Shown: positions 10,037-19,793, counted from the first letter of the stretch. The stretch: DNA of 64,000 nt from Microvirga sp. (GCA_031181145.1 JAPSLB010000011.1:50665-114664); one strand, 5' to 3'. Notes: generated by a model from the sequence alone, not told the origin. Made by a program: numbers and translations.

Positions 10037-10906
10037 TCAGATGCGGCGCTCTAGGCTCTTCGCCCGTTCCACAATCGCACGCGCCATGCGCTCGGCGCTG
10101 CCCGGCGCGAATTCGAGATAGAGGTAGGGCTCGATCAGCTCAAGCTCCATGAGCATGAAGCCGTTCGGACGAACGATCCCGTCGACACGGGCGTAGAGCG
10201 GCATCTCAGGCGCAAGGGAGAGGGAGGCTTTTGCCGCCTCGACCACCTCTGGGCTCACGCAGACGCGCTCATAGGTGATCCCGAACTGCGGATTGGCGCG
10301 CCATTCCCCCGCTTTCAGAATGCGTCGTACGGCATGGGAGAAGTCCCCCTCGATGAAGGTCAGGGTCGTTTCGCCGAGACTGGCCATGTCCGCTTGAAAT
10401 TCCTGGAGTAGGGCTTCATCGAAAGGCGCCGGATCGAGGGTCCGGCGAACTTGCTCCGTTCCATCGAACTTCTGCACGCCATAGCCGCTCTGGCCCGTGA
10501 CGGGTTTCAGAACGGCCGTCGGCCAGCCTTGAGCCTCCATGCGCTGGGCAACCACGTCCGCGTTGACCGCCTGCAGGTGAACCGTCGGCGGCACGGCAAG
10601 TCCTGCCGCCGCCATCTCCAGCAAATAGGTCTTGCGGAAATTCCAGCGGAGGGCCGCCAGGGTGTTGATCGGCCTCGCACCATGCGTTTCGAGGGCGTCG
10701 ATCCAGGCGAGGAAGGCTGCCGGATTGCTGTGATAATCCCAGCAGCAGAGAGGCAGGATTGCGTCGGCGGCTACGAATGCCGCCGGAGGCGTGGTCTTCC
10801 AGGGACGATGATCCGCCTCCGCGCCGAGCGCGCGCAGGGCATCCAGCAATGCCTCGAGGCTCGGGGTCGGGTGGGGATGCGCGGAGCAGGTGGCAACCAG
10901 AATCAC
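10037..10906 (-). CDS. ATP-grasp domain protein (glutathione synthetase/RimK-like fold)
   Basis: This is a 289-residue protein with an ATP-grasp fold. An N-terminal alpha/beta pre-ATP-grasp region contains a WDYHSNPAAFLAWIDAL segment. NTLAALRWNFRKTYLLEMAAAGLAVPPT precedes the ATP lobe, where TAVLKPVTGQSGYGVQKF provides the ATP-lysine and glycine loop. LYARVDGIV and LMELELIEPYLYLEF carry the metal-binding acidic residues. ATP-grasp enzymes join a carboxylate to an amine or thiol; the substrate here is unknown. It starts with GTG three bases after the stop of the L,D-transpeptidase-like gene, so the two are co-transcribed. Confidence 0.85.
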   Translation of the reverse strand: MILVATCSAHPHPTPSLEALLDALRALGAEADHRPWKTTPPAAFVAADAILPLCCWDYHSNPAAFLAWIDALETHGARPINTLAALRWNFRKTYLLEMAAAGLAVPPTVHLQAVNADVVAQRMEAQGWPTAVLKPVTGQSGYGVQKFDGTEQVRRTLDPAPFDEALLQEFQADMASLGETTLTFIEGDFSHAVRRILKAGEWRANPQFGITYERVCVSPEVVEAAKASLSLAPEMPLYARVDGIVRPNGFMLMELELIEPYLYLEFAPGSAERMARAIVERAKSLERRI

Positions 10907-10909
10907 CTG

Positions 10910-11440
10910 TCAGCCCACGATCTCGATCACCGTCCGGGGCCCGATCCGTTCCAGGAGACGCCGGATCATGCGGGGCTCCACGGCCACGCAGCCCTCCGTC
11001 GGCGGGAAGCCGGGGCGGGCCAGGTGGAGGAAGATGGCGCTGCCGCGGCCACGCCTGATGGGCCCCCGATTCCAGGCGATGTCGATCACCACGTCATAGA
11101 GATGGTCGTCCCGCCACATCCTTTCATGGCTCGTGGGGCAGGGGAGCGGCACCGGCCGGTTGTAGCGCCGGTCGAAGGGATCGTCCGACCATCCGTCGTC
11201 GAGCCGGATGGGGCGCAGCTTCAGGCCCGTGCGGGGGCGGGGGCCGTGATCAGCCCGGTAGAAGGCCTGCAGCAGGCGGAAGCGTCCGACCGGCGAGGCT
11301 CCGTCGCCTTCCCGCTTGGCGTGGGTCGTGCCGGAGCGTCCGAGGGCACAGGGCAGGGTGAGATCGCCGGCCGTCAGCCGTCCCCGGCGATGATCGAGCG
11401 GGGAGCGGTGGACGCGGATAACATGGACGCTGGTTCGCTT
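10910..11440 (-). CDS. L,D-transpeptidase (YkuD-fold) family protein
   Basis: This is a protein of about 176 residues with a YkuD catalytic motif, HLARPGFPPTEGCVAV, with the histidine near residue 139 and cysteine near 151. YkuD enzymes form 3-3 peptidoglycan cross-links or attach proteins to peptidoglycan. No signal peptide or transmembrane segment is visible with the start MKRTSVHVIRV, which is odd for a periplasmic enzyme but recurs in short members of this group. The frame stays open to 11578, but the upstream part looks non-coding. It is first in a two-gene operon with the ATP-grasp gene. Confidence 0.82.
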   Translation of the reverse strand, partial: KRTSVHVIRVHRSPLDHRRGRLTAGDLTLPCALGRSGTTHAKREGDGASPVGRFRLLQAFYRADHGPRPRTGLKLRPIRLDDGWSDDPFDRRYNRPVPLPCPTSHERMWRDDHLYDVVIDIAWNRGPIRRGRGSAIFLHLARPGFPPTEGCVAVEPRMIRRLLERIGPRTVIEIVG

Positions 11441-11663
11441 CATAGCCGTGGAAGGGCAGACCCTGCCCCTTGTTGTCAAGCTGGGAATGACTACTCTAAT
11501 GCAACGTGTGTGATCCGAAAGCGGGAAGTCTGACCCCGGCGGGGCTCCTGGAGCCCGGCCGATCGGCTTGACGATCATGCGTGAAGAATGGGAGCACAGA
11601 CCTCGATCTGCTCCTGGAAGCCGCCTCAGGGCTTTTTGCTGTTCATTGTGTGAAGGGTTTGAG

Positions 11664-12350
11664 ATGTCGAATGCCAGCCGCCTCCTCGTCGTGGACGACG
11701 ATCAGGATCTGCGCGACACCCTGGCCGAGCAGCTGGGCCTCCATGAGGAGTTTCAGGTCGCCACCGTCGATACGGCCACCGCCGCCATCGAGGCGGTCAA
11801 GGGCGACCGGATCGACCTCGCCATCATGGATGTGGGCCTGCCCGACATGGACGGGCGAGAGGCGGTCAAGATCATGCGCCAGAACGGCTTCCGCAGCCCG
11901 ATCATCATGCTGACGGGCCAGGGGTCGGACAACGACACCGTGATGGGACTGGAGGCGGGTGCCAACGATTATGTGGTGAAGCCCTTCAAGCTGGCCGTGC
12001 TGCTCGCCCGCATCCGGGCGCAGCTGCGCCAATACGAGGCGAGCGAGGACGCTGTGTTCCAGATCGGGCCCTACACCTTCCGCCCGGGCTCGAAGCTCCT
12101 CACCAACGAGAAGGGGTCGAAGCTCAAGCTGACGGAGAAGGAAACCGCGATCCTGCGCTATCTCTACCGCGCAGGTCAGGCGGTGGTGGGGCGCGAGACT
12201 CTGCTCACCGAGGTCTGGGGCTACAACTCCAACGTGACCACCCATACGCTGGAAACCCATATCTACCGATTGCGCCAGAAGATCGAGGCCGATCCCTCCA
12301 ATGCCCGCATCCTCGTCACCGAGCCCGGCGGCTACAAGCTCATCCCTTAA
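11664..12350 (+). CDS. OmpR/PhoB-family response regulator transcription factor
   Basis: This is a 228-residue two-component regulator. The receiver domain (1-120) has the acidic pair DDD at 11-13, phospho-acceptor D56 in IMDVGLPDMDG and the lysine in YVVKPF. The C-terminal winged helix (about 130-228) has KLTEKETAILRYLYRAGQAVVGRETLLTEVWGYN and THIYRLRQKIE. The ATG at 11664 gives a receiver starting within six residues; GAAGGG lies upstream. No kinase gene is adjacent. A cyclic-nucleotide-binding protein follows after six bases, suggesting shared transcription. Confidence 0.93.
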   Translation: MSNASRLLVVDDDQDLRDTLAEQLGLHEEFQVATVDTATAAIEAVKGDRIDLAIMDVGLPDMDGREAVKIMRQNGFRSPIIMLTGQGSDNDTVMGLEAGANDYVVKPFKLAVLLARIRAQLRQYEASEDAVFQIGPYTFRPGSKLLTNEKGSKLKLTEKETAILRYLYRAGQAVVGRETLLTEVWGYNSNVTTHTLETHIYRLRQKIEADPSNARILVTEPGGYKLIP

Positions 12351-12356
12351 GGACCC

Positions 12357-12851
12357 ATGGCCCTCGACGACGACATCGCGATCCTCTCCCGGGCTCCCCT
12401 GTTCAACCTGCTGGAGCGGGATGCCCTGCGGCTCGTCGCCTTCGCCTCGGAAACCCGCAATCTCCGTGCCGGCGATGTGCTGTTCCGCAAGGGCGACCGC
12501 TCGGACGGGGGCTATGTGGTGAGTCGCGGCGCCGTTGCGCTCGATGCCGGCGAGGACGGCGCCCCCGCCGCCTTCGTGGCCGGTCCGGGTTCCCTGGTCG
12601 GCCAGGCCGCCCTCTTCACGCGCATCGCCCGGCCGGCCACGGCGACGGCCCAGGAGGATTCCGCCGTCATCCGCGTGACGCCGAGCCTCATGCGCCGGGT
12701 GCTGGAGGAATTCCCCGCCGCCGCCGCCGCCATGCAGGAGGCCATGGCCGAAGAGCTTGCCCGCCTCACCCAAGGGCTGGAGCAGGTGCGCCAGAAGCTC
12801 ATCGCCATCGACGGCGAGGAGACGCCAGCCCGACCTCCCGACGGAGAGTGA
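12357..12851 (+). CDS. Cyclic-nucleotide-binding (Crp-like) domain protein without DNA-binding domain
   Basis: This is a 164-residue protein consisting mostly of one cNMP-binding beta-roll (residues 10-125: LRAGDVLFRKGDRSDGGYVVSRGAV, then GSLVGQAALFTRIARPATATAQ). A helical tail, EELARLTQGLEQVRQKL, replaces the helix-turn-helix of Crp/Fnr proteins. The phosphate-binding cassette is degenerate (no clear RXA arginine/serine pair beyond RPATATA), so ligand binding is uncertain. It is probably co-expressed with the response regulator just upstream and may modulate that pathway; this is inference. Confidence 0.85.
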   Translation: MALDDDIAILSRAPLFNLLERDALRLVAFASETRNLRAGDVLFRKGDRSDGGYVVSRGAVALDAGEDGAPAAFVAGPGSLVGQAALFTRIARPATATAQEDSAVIRVTPSLMRRVLEEFPAAAAAMQEAMAEELARLTQGLEQVRQKLIAIDGEETPARPPDGE

Positions 12852-12909
12852 GGATTCCGATCGCACCGCCCGGCACGATGCGCCTCCTCGAAAGGTGGTC
12901 GGTCCGGCC

Positions 12910-12941
12910 GATCCCGAAAGTTGCGTTCTCCTTTCGGGATC
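12910..12941. terminator. Perfect 11-bp stem-loop between convergent genes
   Basis: The arms GATCCCGAAAG (12910-12920) and CTTTCGGGATC (12931-12941) are perfectly complementary with a 10-base loop. The hairpin lies between the rightward cNMP-binding gene and the leftward chemoreceptor gene, so it may end both transcripts. There is no following T-run, so the terminator call is tentative. Confidence 0.55.
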
Positions 12942-12954
12942 GATGCTCAAGCTC

Positions 12955-15036
12955 TCACGCCGCCTTCACCCCATTGAGGAACGAGCCGACCTCGCGGCTG
13001 AGCGTCTCCGAGTGACGCGCCAGCTCCTGCGCAGAGCTCAGCACCTGCGATGCCGCCAGGCCGGTTTCGCCCGCGCCCTGACGCACCTCGTTGATGTTGC
13101 CGGTCACGGCTTCCGTGCCGCGCGCGGCCTCCTGCACGTTGCGGGAGATTTCGGCCGTGGCCGCACCCTGCTCCTCCATGGCCGCTGCGATCGAGACCGA
13201 GATCTGCGACATCTCGCCGATCGTGCGGGCGATGGTCTGGATTGCCTGCACGGCCTCGGCGGTCGCCTGCTGCACCGAGCCGATCTGAGCCGAGATCTCC
13301 TCCGTGGCCTTCGAGGTCTGGGTGGCGAGGTGCTTTACTTCCGAAGCCACCACGGCGAAGCCCTTGCCGGCTTCGCCCGCCCGCGCCGCTTCGATCGTGG
13401 CGTTGAGGGCCAGGAGGTTGGTCTGCGAGGCGATGTTGTTGATCAGCTGCACCACGTCGCCGATGCGCTCGGCGGAGGCGGCGAGCGTCTGCACGGTTTC
13501 GTTGGTGCGCTGCGCGTCCATCACCGCCTGCTCGGCGATGCGCGAGGATTGGCCGACCTGGGACGCGATCTCGCGGATGGAAATCGACAGCTCCTCCGTG
13601 GCGGCCGCCACCGTCTGCACATTCGCCGAAGTCTGCTCGGCGGCGGAGGCGACGCTCACCGACTGGCTCGTGGTCTGGTCGGCTACCGACGTCATCGACT
13701 GGGCCGTCGCTTCCATCTGAGTGGCCGCAGCGGAGAGCCCGCTGGTGAGCACGGATACATTGGCCTCGAACTGCTTCGTGAGCTGGTCGAGCATCTGCGC
13801 GCGGCGCATCTTCGCTTCCGCCTCGATGGCGGCCGCCTCGTCCGCCTGGCGTTTCGCGATCAGGGCGTCCTTGAAGATCTGCACCGCGCCGGCCATCGCG
13901 CCGATCTCGTCGATACGGTCGGTGTCGGTGACCTCGACGTTCGTCTCGCCCTGAGCCAGGGTTTTCATGGTGGCCGTCATGCGCATGATCGGCGTGGCGA
14001 GCGAGCGGGCCGCCCACCAGGCACCCAGCAGGGCGAGGGCGAGAAGGCCCGCCGCGGTCAGCAGCATCAGGTTGCGCGCTTCGATCACATTGGCGATCAT
14101 CGCATCGGCCGGAACCGAGATGGCCAGGAGCCACGGCTCCTCGATCCCCGGGAAGGCGACCGGAACGACGGCGCGGTAGGTCTCGCTGCCCGAGGCATCC
14201 TCCATCATCGTGTCCGCGTAGCCGGACGGCGAATCTTTGGCCTTCGCCGCGAGTTCGGCGATGACCCTGTCCTCGGCGGGCCTTCCGAGGAGCTGCGGAT
14301 CCGTGTTGGAGACCCAGAGGCCTCCCGCGCCGATCAGGCTCACGGTGCCTTCGCCGAACGGCTTGAGCGCGCCGATCGCCTGCGAGATCGTCTTGAGGTC
14401 CGTGTCGGCGGTGACAATGCCGACAGGCACATTGTCGCGACGAATGACGGCGCTCACGGTCGACAGCAGAACATCCTCGCCGTTCACCTGGTATTTGTAG
14501 GCCGGAACGATCTGATCGCGGTTGTCCCGAAGAGGCTTGGTGTACCAGTTCGCAATGTCCTCCGACTGATTGGTCAGGTTGATCGGATCGACCGTGACCT
14601 TCTTGTCCTTCGTCCAGTAGAAGAAGGGGCTGAACCGGCCGCTCGGGTCCGAATAGGGATCCGCCAGGAAGTTCTTGTCCTGCCTGTCCATGGCATCGGG
14701 TTCGAAAGCCATGGTCATGCCGATCAGATCGGGCTGGCCCTCCACGGCGCGGGCGAGGATCTCCGCGAGCTCGCCGCGCTCCACCTTGTAATCGTAGACG
14801 ATGGCTTCCGCGGTGGATCTCGTGATCGTCGCGGCCGAAATGGCCCGGCCGATCTCCGCCTGCACAAGCCCCTTGTACTGGTTGAGCAGCGTCTGCGCCG
14901 TCCCGATGGCTTCGCTGCGCCCCGAGCTCATCATGATCTGGGTGCCCGCAAGGGTCAGGATCGTGCAGGCGCCTACGAAGCCTGCCCCCGCAAGCAGCAG
15001 GACGCGGCTCTTGATCGAACGCAGTTTGAGTACCAT
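12955..15036 (-). CDS. Methyl-accepting chemotaxis protein with periplasmic Cache domain
   Basis: This is a 693-residue transmembrane chemoreceptor. TM1 is at about residues 12-34. A periplasmic dCache-type sensor (about 40-320) includes DLIGMTMAFEPDAM and SDPSGRFSPFFYWTKD. TM2 (LLTAAGLLALALLGAWWAARSL) is followed by HAMP, then the signalling domain with the hairpin tip around GEAGKGFAVVASEVKHLATQTSKATEEI. Ligand class is not determinable by reading; such dCache receptors often sense amino acids or organic acids. No che genes are adjacent, so it is a stand-alone receptor feeding a remote array. Confidence 0.94.
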   Translation of the reverse strand: MVLKLRSIKSRVLLLAGAGFVGACTILTLAGTQIMMSSGRSEAIGTAQTLLNQYKGLVQAEIGRAISAATITRSTAEAIVYDYKVERGELAEILARAVEGQPDLIGMTMAFEPDAMDRQDKNFLADPYSDPSGRFSPFFYWTKDKKVTVDPINLTNQSEDIANWYTKPLRDNRDQIVPAYKYQVNGEDVLLSTVSAVIRRDNVPVGIVTADTDLKTISQAIGALKPFGEGTVSLIGAGGLWVSNTDPQLLGRPAEDRVIAELAAKAKDSPSGYADTMMEDASGSETYRAVVPVAFPGIEEPWLLAISVPADAMIANVIEARNLMLLTAAGLLALALLGAWWAARSLATPIMRMTATMKTLAQGETNVEVTDTDRIDEIGAMAGAVQIFKDALIAKRQADEAAAIEAEAKMRRAQMLDQLTKQFEANVSVLTSGLSAAATQMEATAQSMTSVADQTTSQSVSVASAAEQTSANVQTVAAATEELSISIREIASQVGQSSRIAEQAVMDAQRTNETVQTLAASAERIGDVVQLINNIASQTNLLALNATIEAARAGEAGKGFAVVASEVKHLATQTSKATEEISAQIGSVQQATAEAVQAIQTIARTIGEMSQISVSIAAAMEEQGAATAEISRNVQEAARGTEAVTGNINEVRQGAGETGLAASQVLSSAQELARHSETLSREVGSFLNGVKAA

Positions 15037-15161
15037 TCGGTGCCCCCCAAGGCATGGCTATGTGAGTCTCCTCGCCACTACGCCTTTTGGCTTGCGGGGG
15101 GCTTGCGTGTCATCCTGCCGGACGAGTTCCCATCCGGGACAGGTTCGGGGGCTCGTGGACC

Positions 15162-15977
15162 TTAAAGCTCCAGCTCCATCGTCACCGGTGCATGGTCGGA
15201 GGGGCGTTCCCAGGAGCGGGTGTCGCGGGTCACGTCGACGGACCGCAACGAGCCCTTCAGCGCGTCCGAGATCCAGATGTGGTCGAGCCTGCGGCCCTTG
15301 TCGGCGGCGGCCCAGTCGGGAGAGCGGTAGCTCCACCAGGAATAGATCTTTTCCGGCTCCGGCCGCAGGTGCCGCATGGCATCGATCCAGCCGGCCTCCT
15401 GGCGCAGCTCCTCCAGGGTTGCCGTCTCGACGGGCGTGTGACTCACCACGTCGAGGAGCTGCTTGTGGCTCCACACGTCGTGCTCGAGCGGCGCGACGTT
15501 GAGGTCGCCCACGAGGATCGCGGGGCCGGAGGTGGGCTTCGCCTTCGCGCCCCAGGCGCGCATTTCCGCAAGGAAATCGAGTTTGTGACGGAACTTCTCG
15601 TTGAGCTCCGGGTCGGGAATGTCGCCGCCCGCAGGCACGTAGAAATTATGGATCGTGATTCCGGAGGCGGCCTTGGCCTGCGGACTCAGGGTCACCGTGA
15701 TGTGGCGGGCATCCTGTCGGTCGCACATCTCCATCACGCTGGTTTCCGAAAAGGGATAGCGCGAGAGGATCGCCACGCCGTTGTAGCCCTTCTGTCCCAT
15801 ATGAACGACGAAGGGATAGCCGAAGGATTGCAGCTCCTTCAGGGGCAGCTTGTCGTTCGGGCACTTGGTCTCCTGCAGGCACAGGATGTCGGGGCGCCGC
15901 TCGTTCAGGAAGCGGGCGACCTGGTCGATGCGCAGGCGTACGGAGTTGATGTTCCAGGTGGAGACGGTGAGTTTCAC
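15162..15977 (-). CDS. xthA: XthA, exodeoxyribonuclease III
   Basis: This is a 271-residue Mg-dependent AP endonuclease and 3'-5' exonuclease of the exonuclease III/APE1 fold, acting in base-excision repair. It starts with TVSTWNINSVRLR and carries the metal-binding glutamate in CLQETK, the GYNGVAILSRYP strand, the catalytic GDLNVAP motif, RRLDHIWISDAL and the terminal SDHAPV. The length is normal for the family. It is third in the leftward ftsK-lolA-xthA order common in Hyphomicrobiales, with about 140 bases separating it from lolA. Confidence 0.95.
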   Translation of the reverse strand: MKLTVSTWNINSVRLRIDQVARFLNERRPDILCLQETKCPNDKLPLKELQSFGYPFVVHMGQKGYNGVAILSRYPFSETSVMEMCDRQDARHITVTLSPQAKAASGITIHNFYVPAGGDIPDPELNEKFRHKLDFLAEMRAWGAKAKPTSGPAILVGDLNVAPLEHDVWSHKQLLDVVSHTPVETATLEELRQEAGWIDAMRHLRPEPEKIYSWWSYRSPDWAAADKGRRLDHIWISDALKGSLRSVDVTRDTRSWERPSDHAPVTMELEL

Positions 15978-16115
15978 GGTAAAGAGCCCCCTCGAATAGA
16001 CCCTCCCGGGCTACGACAGATTTCCGCCGGAGGGAAGGGCGCAAGGGAAGCTCGAGAGAAGAGGAGATTCCCTTCAGTCAGCGGGAGGCCGCTTCATGGC
16101 GCCAGGACGGGGAGC

Positions 16116-17027
16116 TCATTTGTGGCTGCCCCGGATCTCCTCGTATTGAATCCGGAACAGGTCCTGATCGATCCGGCGGCCCTTCTGGACCTGGTTCAGC
16201 ACCACCACCGTCTGGAATCCTTGGGCATCCACGATCCGCCATTGGCTGAGATCCTGCACCTCGGGATCGAAGAACAGGGTGATCCGGGAGGTGCCACCCA
16301 GGGTGGTCGTGTCCTCCAGATTGATGCGCACCGCGTTGGGTTCGCTGCTGATGCCGGTGATCTTGATGTCCTGGCCGAGATTGACCCGCTCGCGCAGCAG
16401 GAACTTCAAAGGCGTCTGCGAGATCGAATAGAGGTCCTGTGTGGCGAGCTTGCGGTCCCGCACGGCGACGGAGCGCCCGTCGGCGATCACCTCGAGGGTC
16501 GCCGGAGGATCGTATTCGAAACGCACCTTGCCCGGACGCTGGAGATAGAGCGTGCCGCCCATCCGCCGTCCGTCTCCGCCCACTTGCGTGAAGTCGGCCA
16601 CCAATGTGCCGAGATTGGTGAAATAGGCGTTGGCCCGCTCCACGATGGCGCTGTTCGGCAGGGGCTGACCCTGACCGACCGGCCCCATCGAGGCGGTGAC
16701 AATGGGCCGGGGTGCGATGTCGACCGGTTCCGTCTCCGGCGGCGACGCGTCGGCGAGGACCGGGCGAGCCGGGGGCAGGGGCGCCGTGGCCGCCAGCACC
16801 TGCTCGGCGTTCACCGGCCTGGCGACGGGCCTGGCCGGCTGCGCGGCCGCGGGCGTCTGATGAAAGAACGAGGTCGGAAGCGACGTGACCGACGCCGCGA
16901 ATCCCTGGGTGATGGGGCGCTCGGGCGGCAGGATCATCTCCATGGGCAGCACCTGCGCGGCGACCGGCAGAAAGCCCGCAAGAGCGGGCGCCAGAATCAT
17001 CAGACCGGCGAGGCTGACAGGGCGCAT
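16116..17027 (-). CDS. lolA: LolA-like outer-membrane lipoprotein carrier protein with long linker
   Basis: This is a 303-residue periplasmic protein whose C-terminal 170 residues match the LolA beta-fold: SAIVERANAYFTNLGTLVADFTQ, GTLYLQRPGKVRFEYDPP and the DLSQWRIVDAQG strand. LolA shuttles lipoproteins from LolCDE across the periplasm. A signal peptide (LAGLMILAPALAGFLPVAAQ) is followed by roughly 100 residues of proline/alanine-rich linker, making it longer than the usual 200 or so residues. I prefer the ATG at 17027, which has GAAGGA eight bases upstream, over more distal starts. It lies about 100 bases downstream of ftsK. Confidence 0.9.
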   Translation of the reverse strand: MRPVSLAGLMILAPALAGFLPVAAQVLPMEMILPPERPITQGFAASVTSLPTSFFHQTPAAAQPARPVARPVNAEQVLAATAPLPPARPVLADASPPETEPVDIAPRPIVTASMGPVGQGQPLPNSAIVERANAYFTNLGTLVADFTQVGGDGRRMGGTLYLQRPGKVRFEYDPPATLEVIADGRSVAVRDRKLATQDLYSISQTPLKFLLRERVNLGQDIKITGISSEPNAVRINLEDTTTLGGTSRITLFFDPEVQDLSQWRIVDAQGFQTVVVLNQVQKGRRIDQDLFRIQYEEIRGSHK

Positions 17028-17124
17028 TCGAACCATCCTTCGAGGAACCACTATGACCACGGCTGGGCTTTCGCGCAGCGCCCAAGAATGACGCAGGGCC
17101 GCGGCCAAGGTTCCCCTTTCCAGG

Positions 17125-19740
17125 CTAATCGTCTCCTCCGTGCGGACTTTCAAGCAGGATTTCGCGTTTGCCGGCATGGTTTGCGGGTCCGACGATGCCC
17201 TCCTGCTCCATGCGCTCCATCAGGGAGGCGGCTCGGTTGTAGCCGATCTGCAGGCGCCGCTGGATGTAGGACGTCGACGCCTTCTTGTCGCGCAGCACCA
17301 CCGCCACGGCCTGGTCGTAAAGGTCTCCGCCGGGTGAGCCGAACTCGCCCTGGTCGAACACCGCCGTGTCGGCGCCGGCACCCTCGTCCTCCTCGGCGGT
17401 GACCGCCTCGAGGTACTGGGGGCGGCCCTGGCGCTTGAGATGCGCCACCACGTGCTCCACCTCCTCGTCGGAGCAGAAGGGGCCGTGCACGCGGGTGATG
17501 CGCCCGCCGCCGGCCATGTAGAGCATGTCGCCCTGGCCGAGCAGCTGCTCGGCGCCCATCTCGCCGAGGATCGTGCGGCTGTCGATCTTGGAGGTGACCT
17601 GGAACGAGATGCGGGTGGGGAAGTTCGCCTTGATCGTGCCGGTGATCACGTCCACCGACGGGCGCTGGGTGGCCAGGATCACGTGGATGCCGGCGGCGCG
17701 CGCCATCTGGGCCAGGCGCTGGATCGCGCCCTCGATCTCCTTGCCGGCCACCATCATCAGGTCGGCCATCTCGTCCACGATCACCACGATGTACGGCAGG
17801 GGCTCGAGATCCATCACCTCGTCTTCGTAGATCGCCTCGCCGGTCTCGCGGTCGAACCCGGTCTGCACCGTCCGGGTGATGGTCTCCCCACGGGCCTTCG
17901 CCTCGGACACGCGGGCGTTGAAGCCGTCGATGTTGCGCACCCCGAGCTTCGACATCTTGCGGTAGCGGTCCTCCATCTCGCGCACCGCCCATTTGAGGGC
18001 GACCACGGCCTTCTTGGGGTCGGTGACCACGGGCGTGAGCAGATGGGGAATGCCGTCATAGACGCTCAATTCGAGCATCTTCGGGTCCACCATGATCAGG
18101 CGGCACTCGGCCGGCGTCAGCCGGTAGACGAGGGAGAGGATCATGGTGTTGATGGCCACCGACTTGCCCGAGCCGGTGGTGCCGGCGACGAGCAGGTGCG
18201 GCATGCGGGCGAGGTCCGCGATCACCGGCTCGCCGCCGATGGTTTTTCCCAGGCACAGGGCAAGCTTCTGCTTGGTGGTCTCGAAATCCTGGGAGGCGAG
18301 CAGCTCGCGCAGGTACACGGTCTCGCGCTTGTGGTTGGGCAGCTCGATGCCGATGGCGTTGCGGCCCTGGACCACGGCCACACGGGCCGAGACCGCGCTC
18401 ATGGACCGGGCGATGTCGTCGGCGAGCGAGATCACTCGCGACGATTTCGTCCCCGGCGCAGGTTCGAGCTCGTACAGCGTGACGACGGGGCCAGGACTGA
18501 CCTTCGTGATCGCGCCGCGCACGCCGAAATCCTCCAGCGTGCTTTCCAGCAGATTGGCGTTCTGCTCCAGCGCCTCCGCCGAGATCAGGGGGGCCGAGGC
18601 CTTCTTGGGCTCCGCGAGCAGGTTCAGCTGCGGCAATTGATAATTCCCGTCATCCAGCAGCGAAGGCTGCGCCTCCCGCGCCATGCGTTTGCCGGGTTTC
18701 GGCGCGCTCGGCACAGGTGCGACCCGAGGCGAAACAGGCTCCGGCCGCATGGCGGCGCGGGGGACCGGCTGTGCCATGGGGGAGGCGTCATACTCCTCGT
18801 CCTCGTCCTCGTAACCTGCTGCCGCGGCGGCCGTCCGCGAGGCGCGGGCAGGGGGAGCATCGAGCACGGGCTCGCGGCGCGCGGTGCCGCCGCGTCCGGC
18901 GCGGCGGGGCTGCGGGGCGAGTTCGAGATCCTCGTCCTCGGCGGGCGCGCGGCGTCCCTCGCTCCAGCGGCGCGCCGTGGCGCGAAGGCTCATGAAGCCG
19001 TGGGCGAGCGCGCCGAGGGACACGATGCCCCAGCCCGGCTCGTCGTGACCGGTCTCCTCTGCCTCGTCCGCATCGGCGATTCGGCGGCGCCGGACCGGGC
19101 GGGGCGCCTCCTCCTCATCCGGCTCGTCGTAGGAGTGCTGCTCGTTGGGGCTCAGCCCGCAGGCGGCGGTGAGGCTTAAAATAGCGATGCCGGCGAACAG
19201 GAACCCCAGGATCGCGCTCCCCGGGCCGCTGGACAATCCCGTGATCGCCTTCGCACCCGTGAGGATCGCATCGCCGGTCACACCGCCGAGGCCCGTCGGC
19301 AGAGGCCAGCGGTCGGTGGCGGGCATGGCGCTTGCCAGGGCCGTCGCGGCGCCCGTGCCGATCACCCAGAGGGCGAACCGCAGCTGCAGGCGGCCGAGAT
19401 CGCCCGATTTCATGAGGCGCCAGCCCCAGAGCGCCAGCGGCAGGACCGCCGCGATGGCGCCGAGGCCCAGAAGCTGCATCAGCAGGTCGGCCACGATGGC
19501 GCCGGGCCAGCCCAGCATGTTGTGAACAGGACGGTCGGTGGCGTTGTTGAGACTCGGGTCGTCCACCGACCAGGTGGCGAGCGCCACCGCCACCGCACCG
19601 GCCGCGGCGACGAGGCACAGGCCCGTCAGTTCCTGCGTCCGGCGGGCGAGAAACGTCCGCAGGCCGCTGAAAAGGCCGTCATAGGCGGAAGAGGGGGAAC
19701 GGCGTGCCGTACGCATCAAACCACTCTGGAAATCGGACAA
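17125..19740 (-). CDS. ftsK: FtsK, septal DNA translocase
   Basis: This is an 871-residue FtsK/SpoIIIE motor that pumps chromosome ends through the septum and activates XerCD at dif. Four N-terminal membrane helices lie in residues 35-200. An acidic, Pro/Arg-rich linker (about 210-370) follows, then the alpha/beta motor with Walker [13 protein letters not shown] near 525 and Walker [13 protein letters not shown] near 655. The C-terminal gamma winged helix ([27 protein letters not shown]) reads KOPS-type polarity sites. A CtrA-type box lies 38 bases upstream. It is first in the ftsK-lolA-xthA cluster. Confidence 0.96.
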   Translation of the reverse strand: MSDFQSGLMRTARRSPSSAYDGLFSGLRTFLARRTQELTGLCLVAAAGAVAVALATWSVDDPSLNNATDRPVHNMLGWPGAIVADLLMQLLGLGAIAAVLPLALWGWRLMKSGDLGRLQLRFALWVIGTGAATALASAMPATDRWPLPTGLGGVTGDAILTGAKAITGLSSGPGSAILGFLFAGIAILSLTAACGLSPNEQHSYDEPDEEEAPRPVRRRRIADADEAEETGHDEPGWGIVSLGALAHGFMSLRATARRWSEGRRAPAEDEDLELAPQPRRAGRGGTARREPVLDAPPARASRTAAAAAGYEDEDEEYDASPMAQPVPRAAMRPEPVSPRVAPVPSAPKPGKRMAREAQPSLLDDGNYQLPQLNLLAEPKKASAPLISAEALEQNANLLESTLEDFGVRGAITKVSPGPVVTLYELEPAPGTKSSRVISLADDIARSMSAVSARVAVVQGRNAIGIELPNHKRETVYLRELLASQDFETTKQKLALCLGKTIGGEPVIADLARMPHLLVAGTTGSGKSVAINTMILSLVYRLTPAECRLIMVDPKMLELSVYDGIPHLLTPVVTDPKKAVVALKWAVREMEDRYRKMSKLGVRNIDGFNARVSEAKARGETITRTVQTGFDRETGEAIYEDEVMDLEPLPYIVVIVDEMADLMMVAGKEIEGAIQRLAQMARAAGIHVILATQRPSVDVITGTIKANFPTRISFQVTSKIDSRTILGEMGAEQLLGQGDMLYMAGGGRITRVHGPFCSDEEVEHVVAHLKRQGRPQYLEAVTAEEDEGAGADTAVFDQGEFGSPGGDLYDQAVAVVLRDKKASTSYIQRRLQIGYNRAASLMERMEQEGIVGPANHAGKREILLESPHGGDD

Positions 19741-19777
19741 GAAGAGACGAACGTGCCCGGATCCTAGGAGCGGCGGG

Positions 19778-19793
19778 TTAAGGGTCCTTTAAC
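19778..19793 (-). promoter_or_regulatory. CtrA-type box upstream of ftsK
   Basis: TTAAGGGTCCTTTAAC fits the CtrA full-site consensus TTAA-N7-TTAAC exactly, and flanking GG/CC extends it into a 7-bp inverted repeat (GGGTTAA...TTAACCC). It lies 38 bases before the ftsK start, where it could overlap the promoter. CtrA is the alphaproteobacterial cell-cycle regulator. Binding is inferred. A T6 run at 19803-19808 makes a rightward hairpin terminator the alternative reading, but no rightward gene ends here. Confidence 0.7.
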
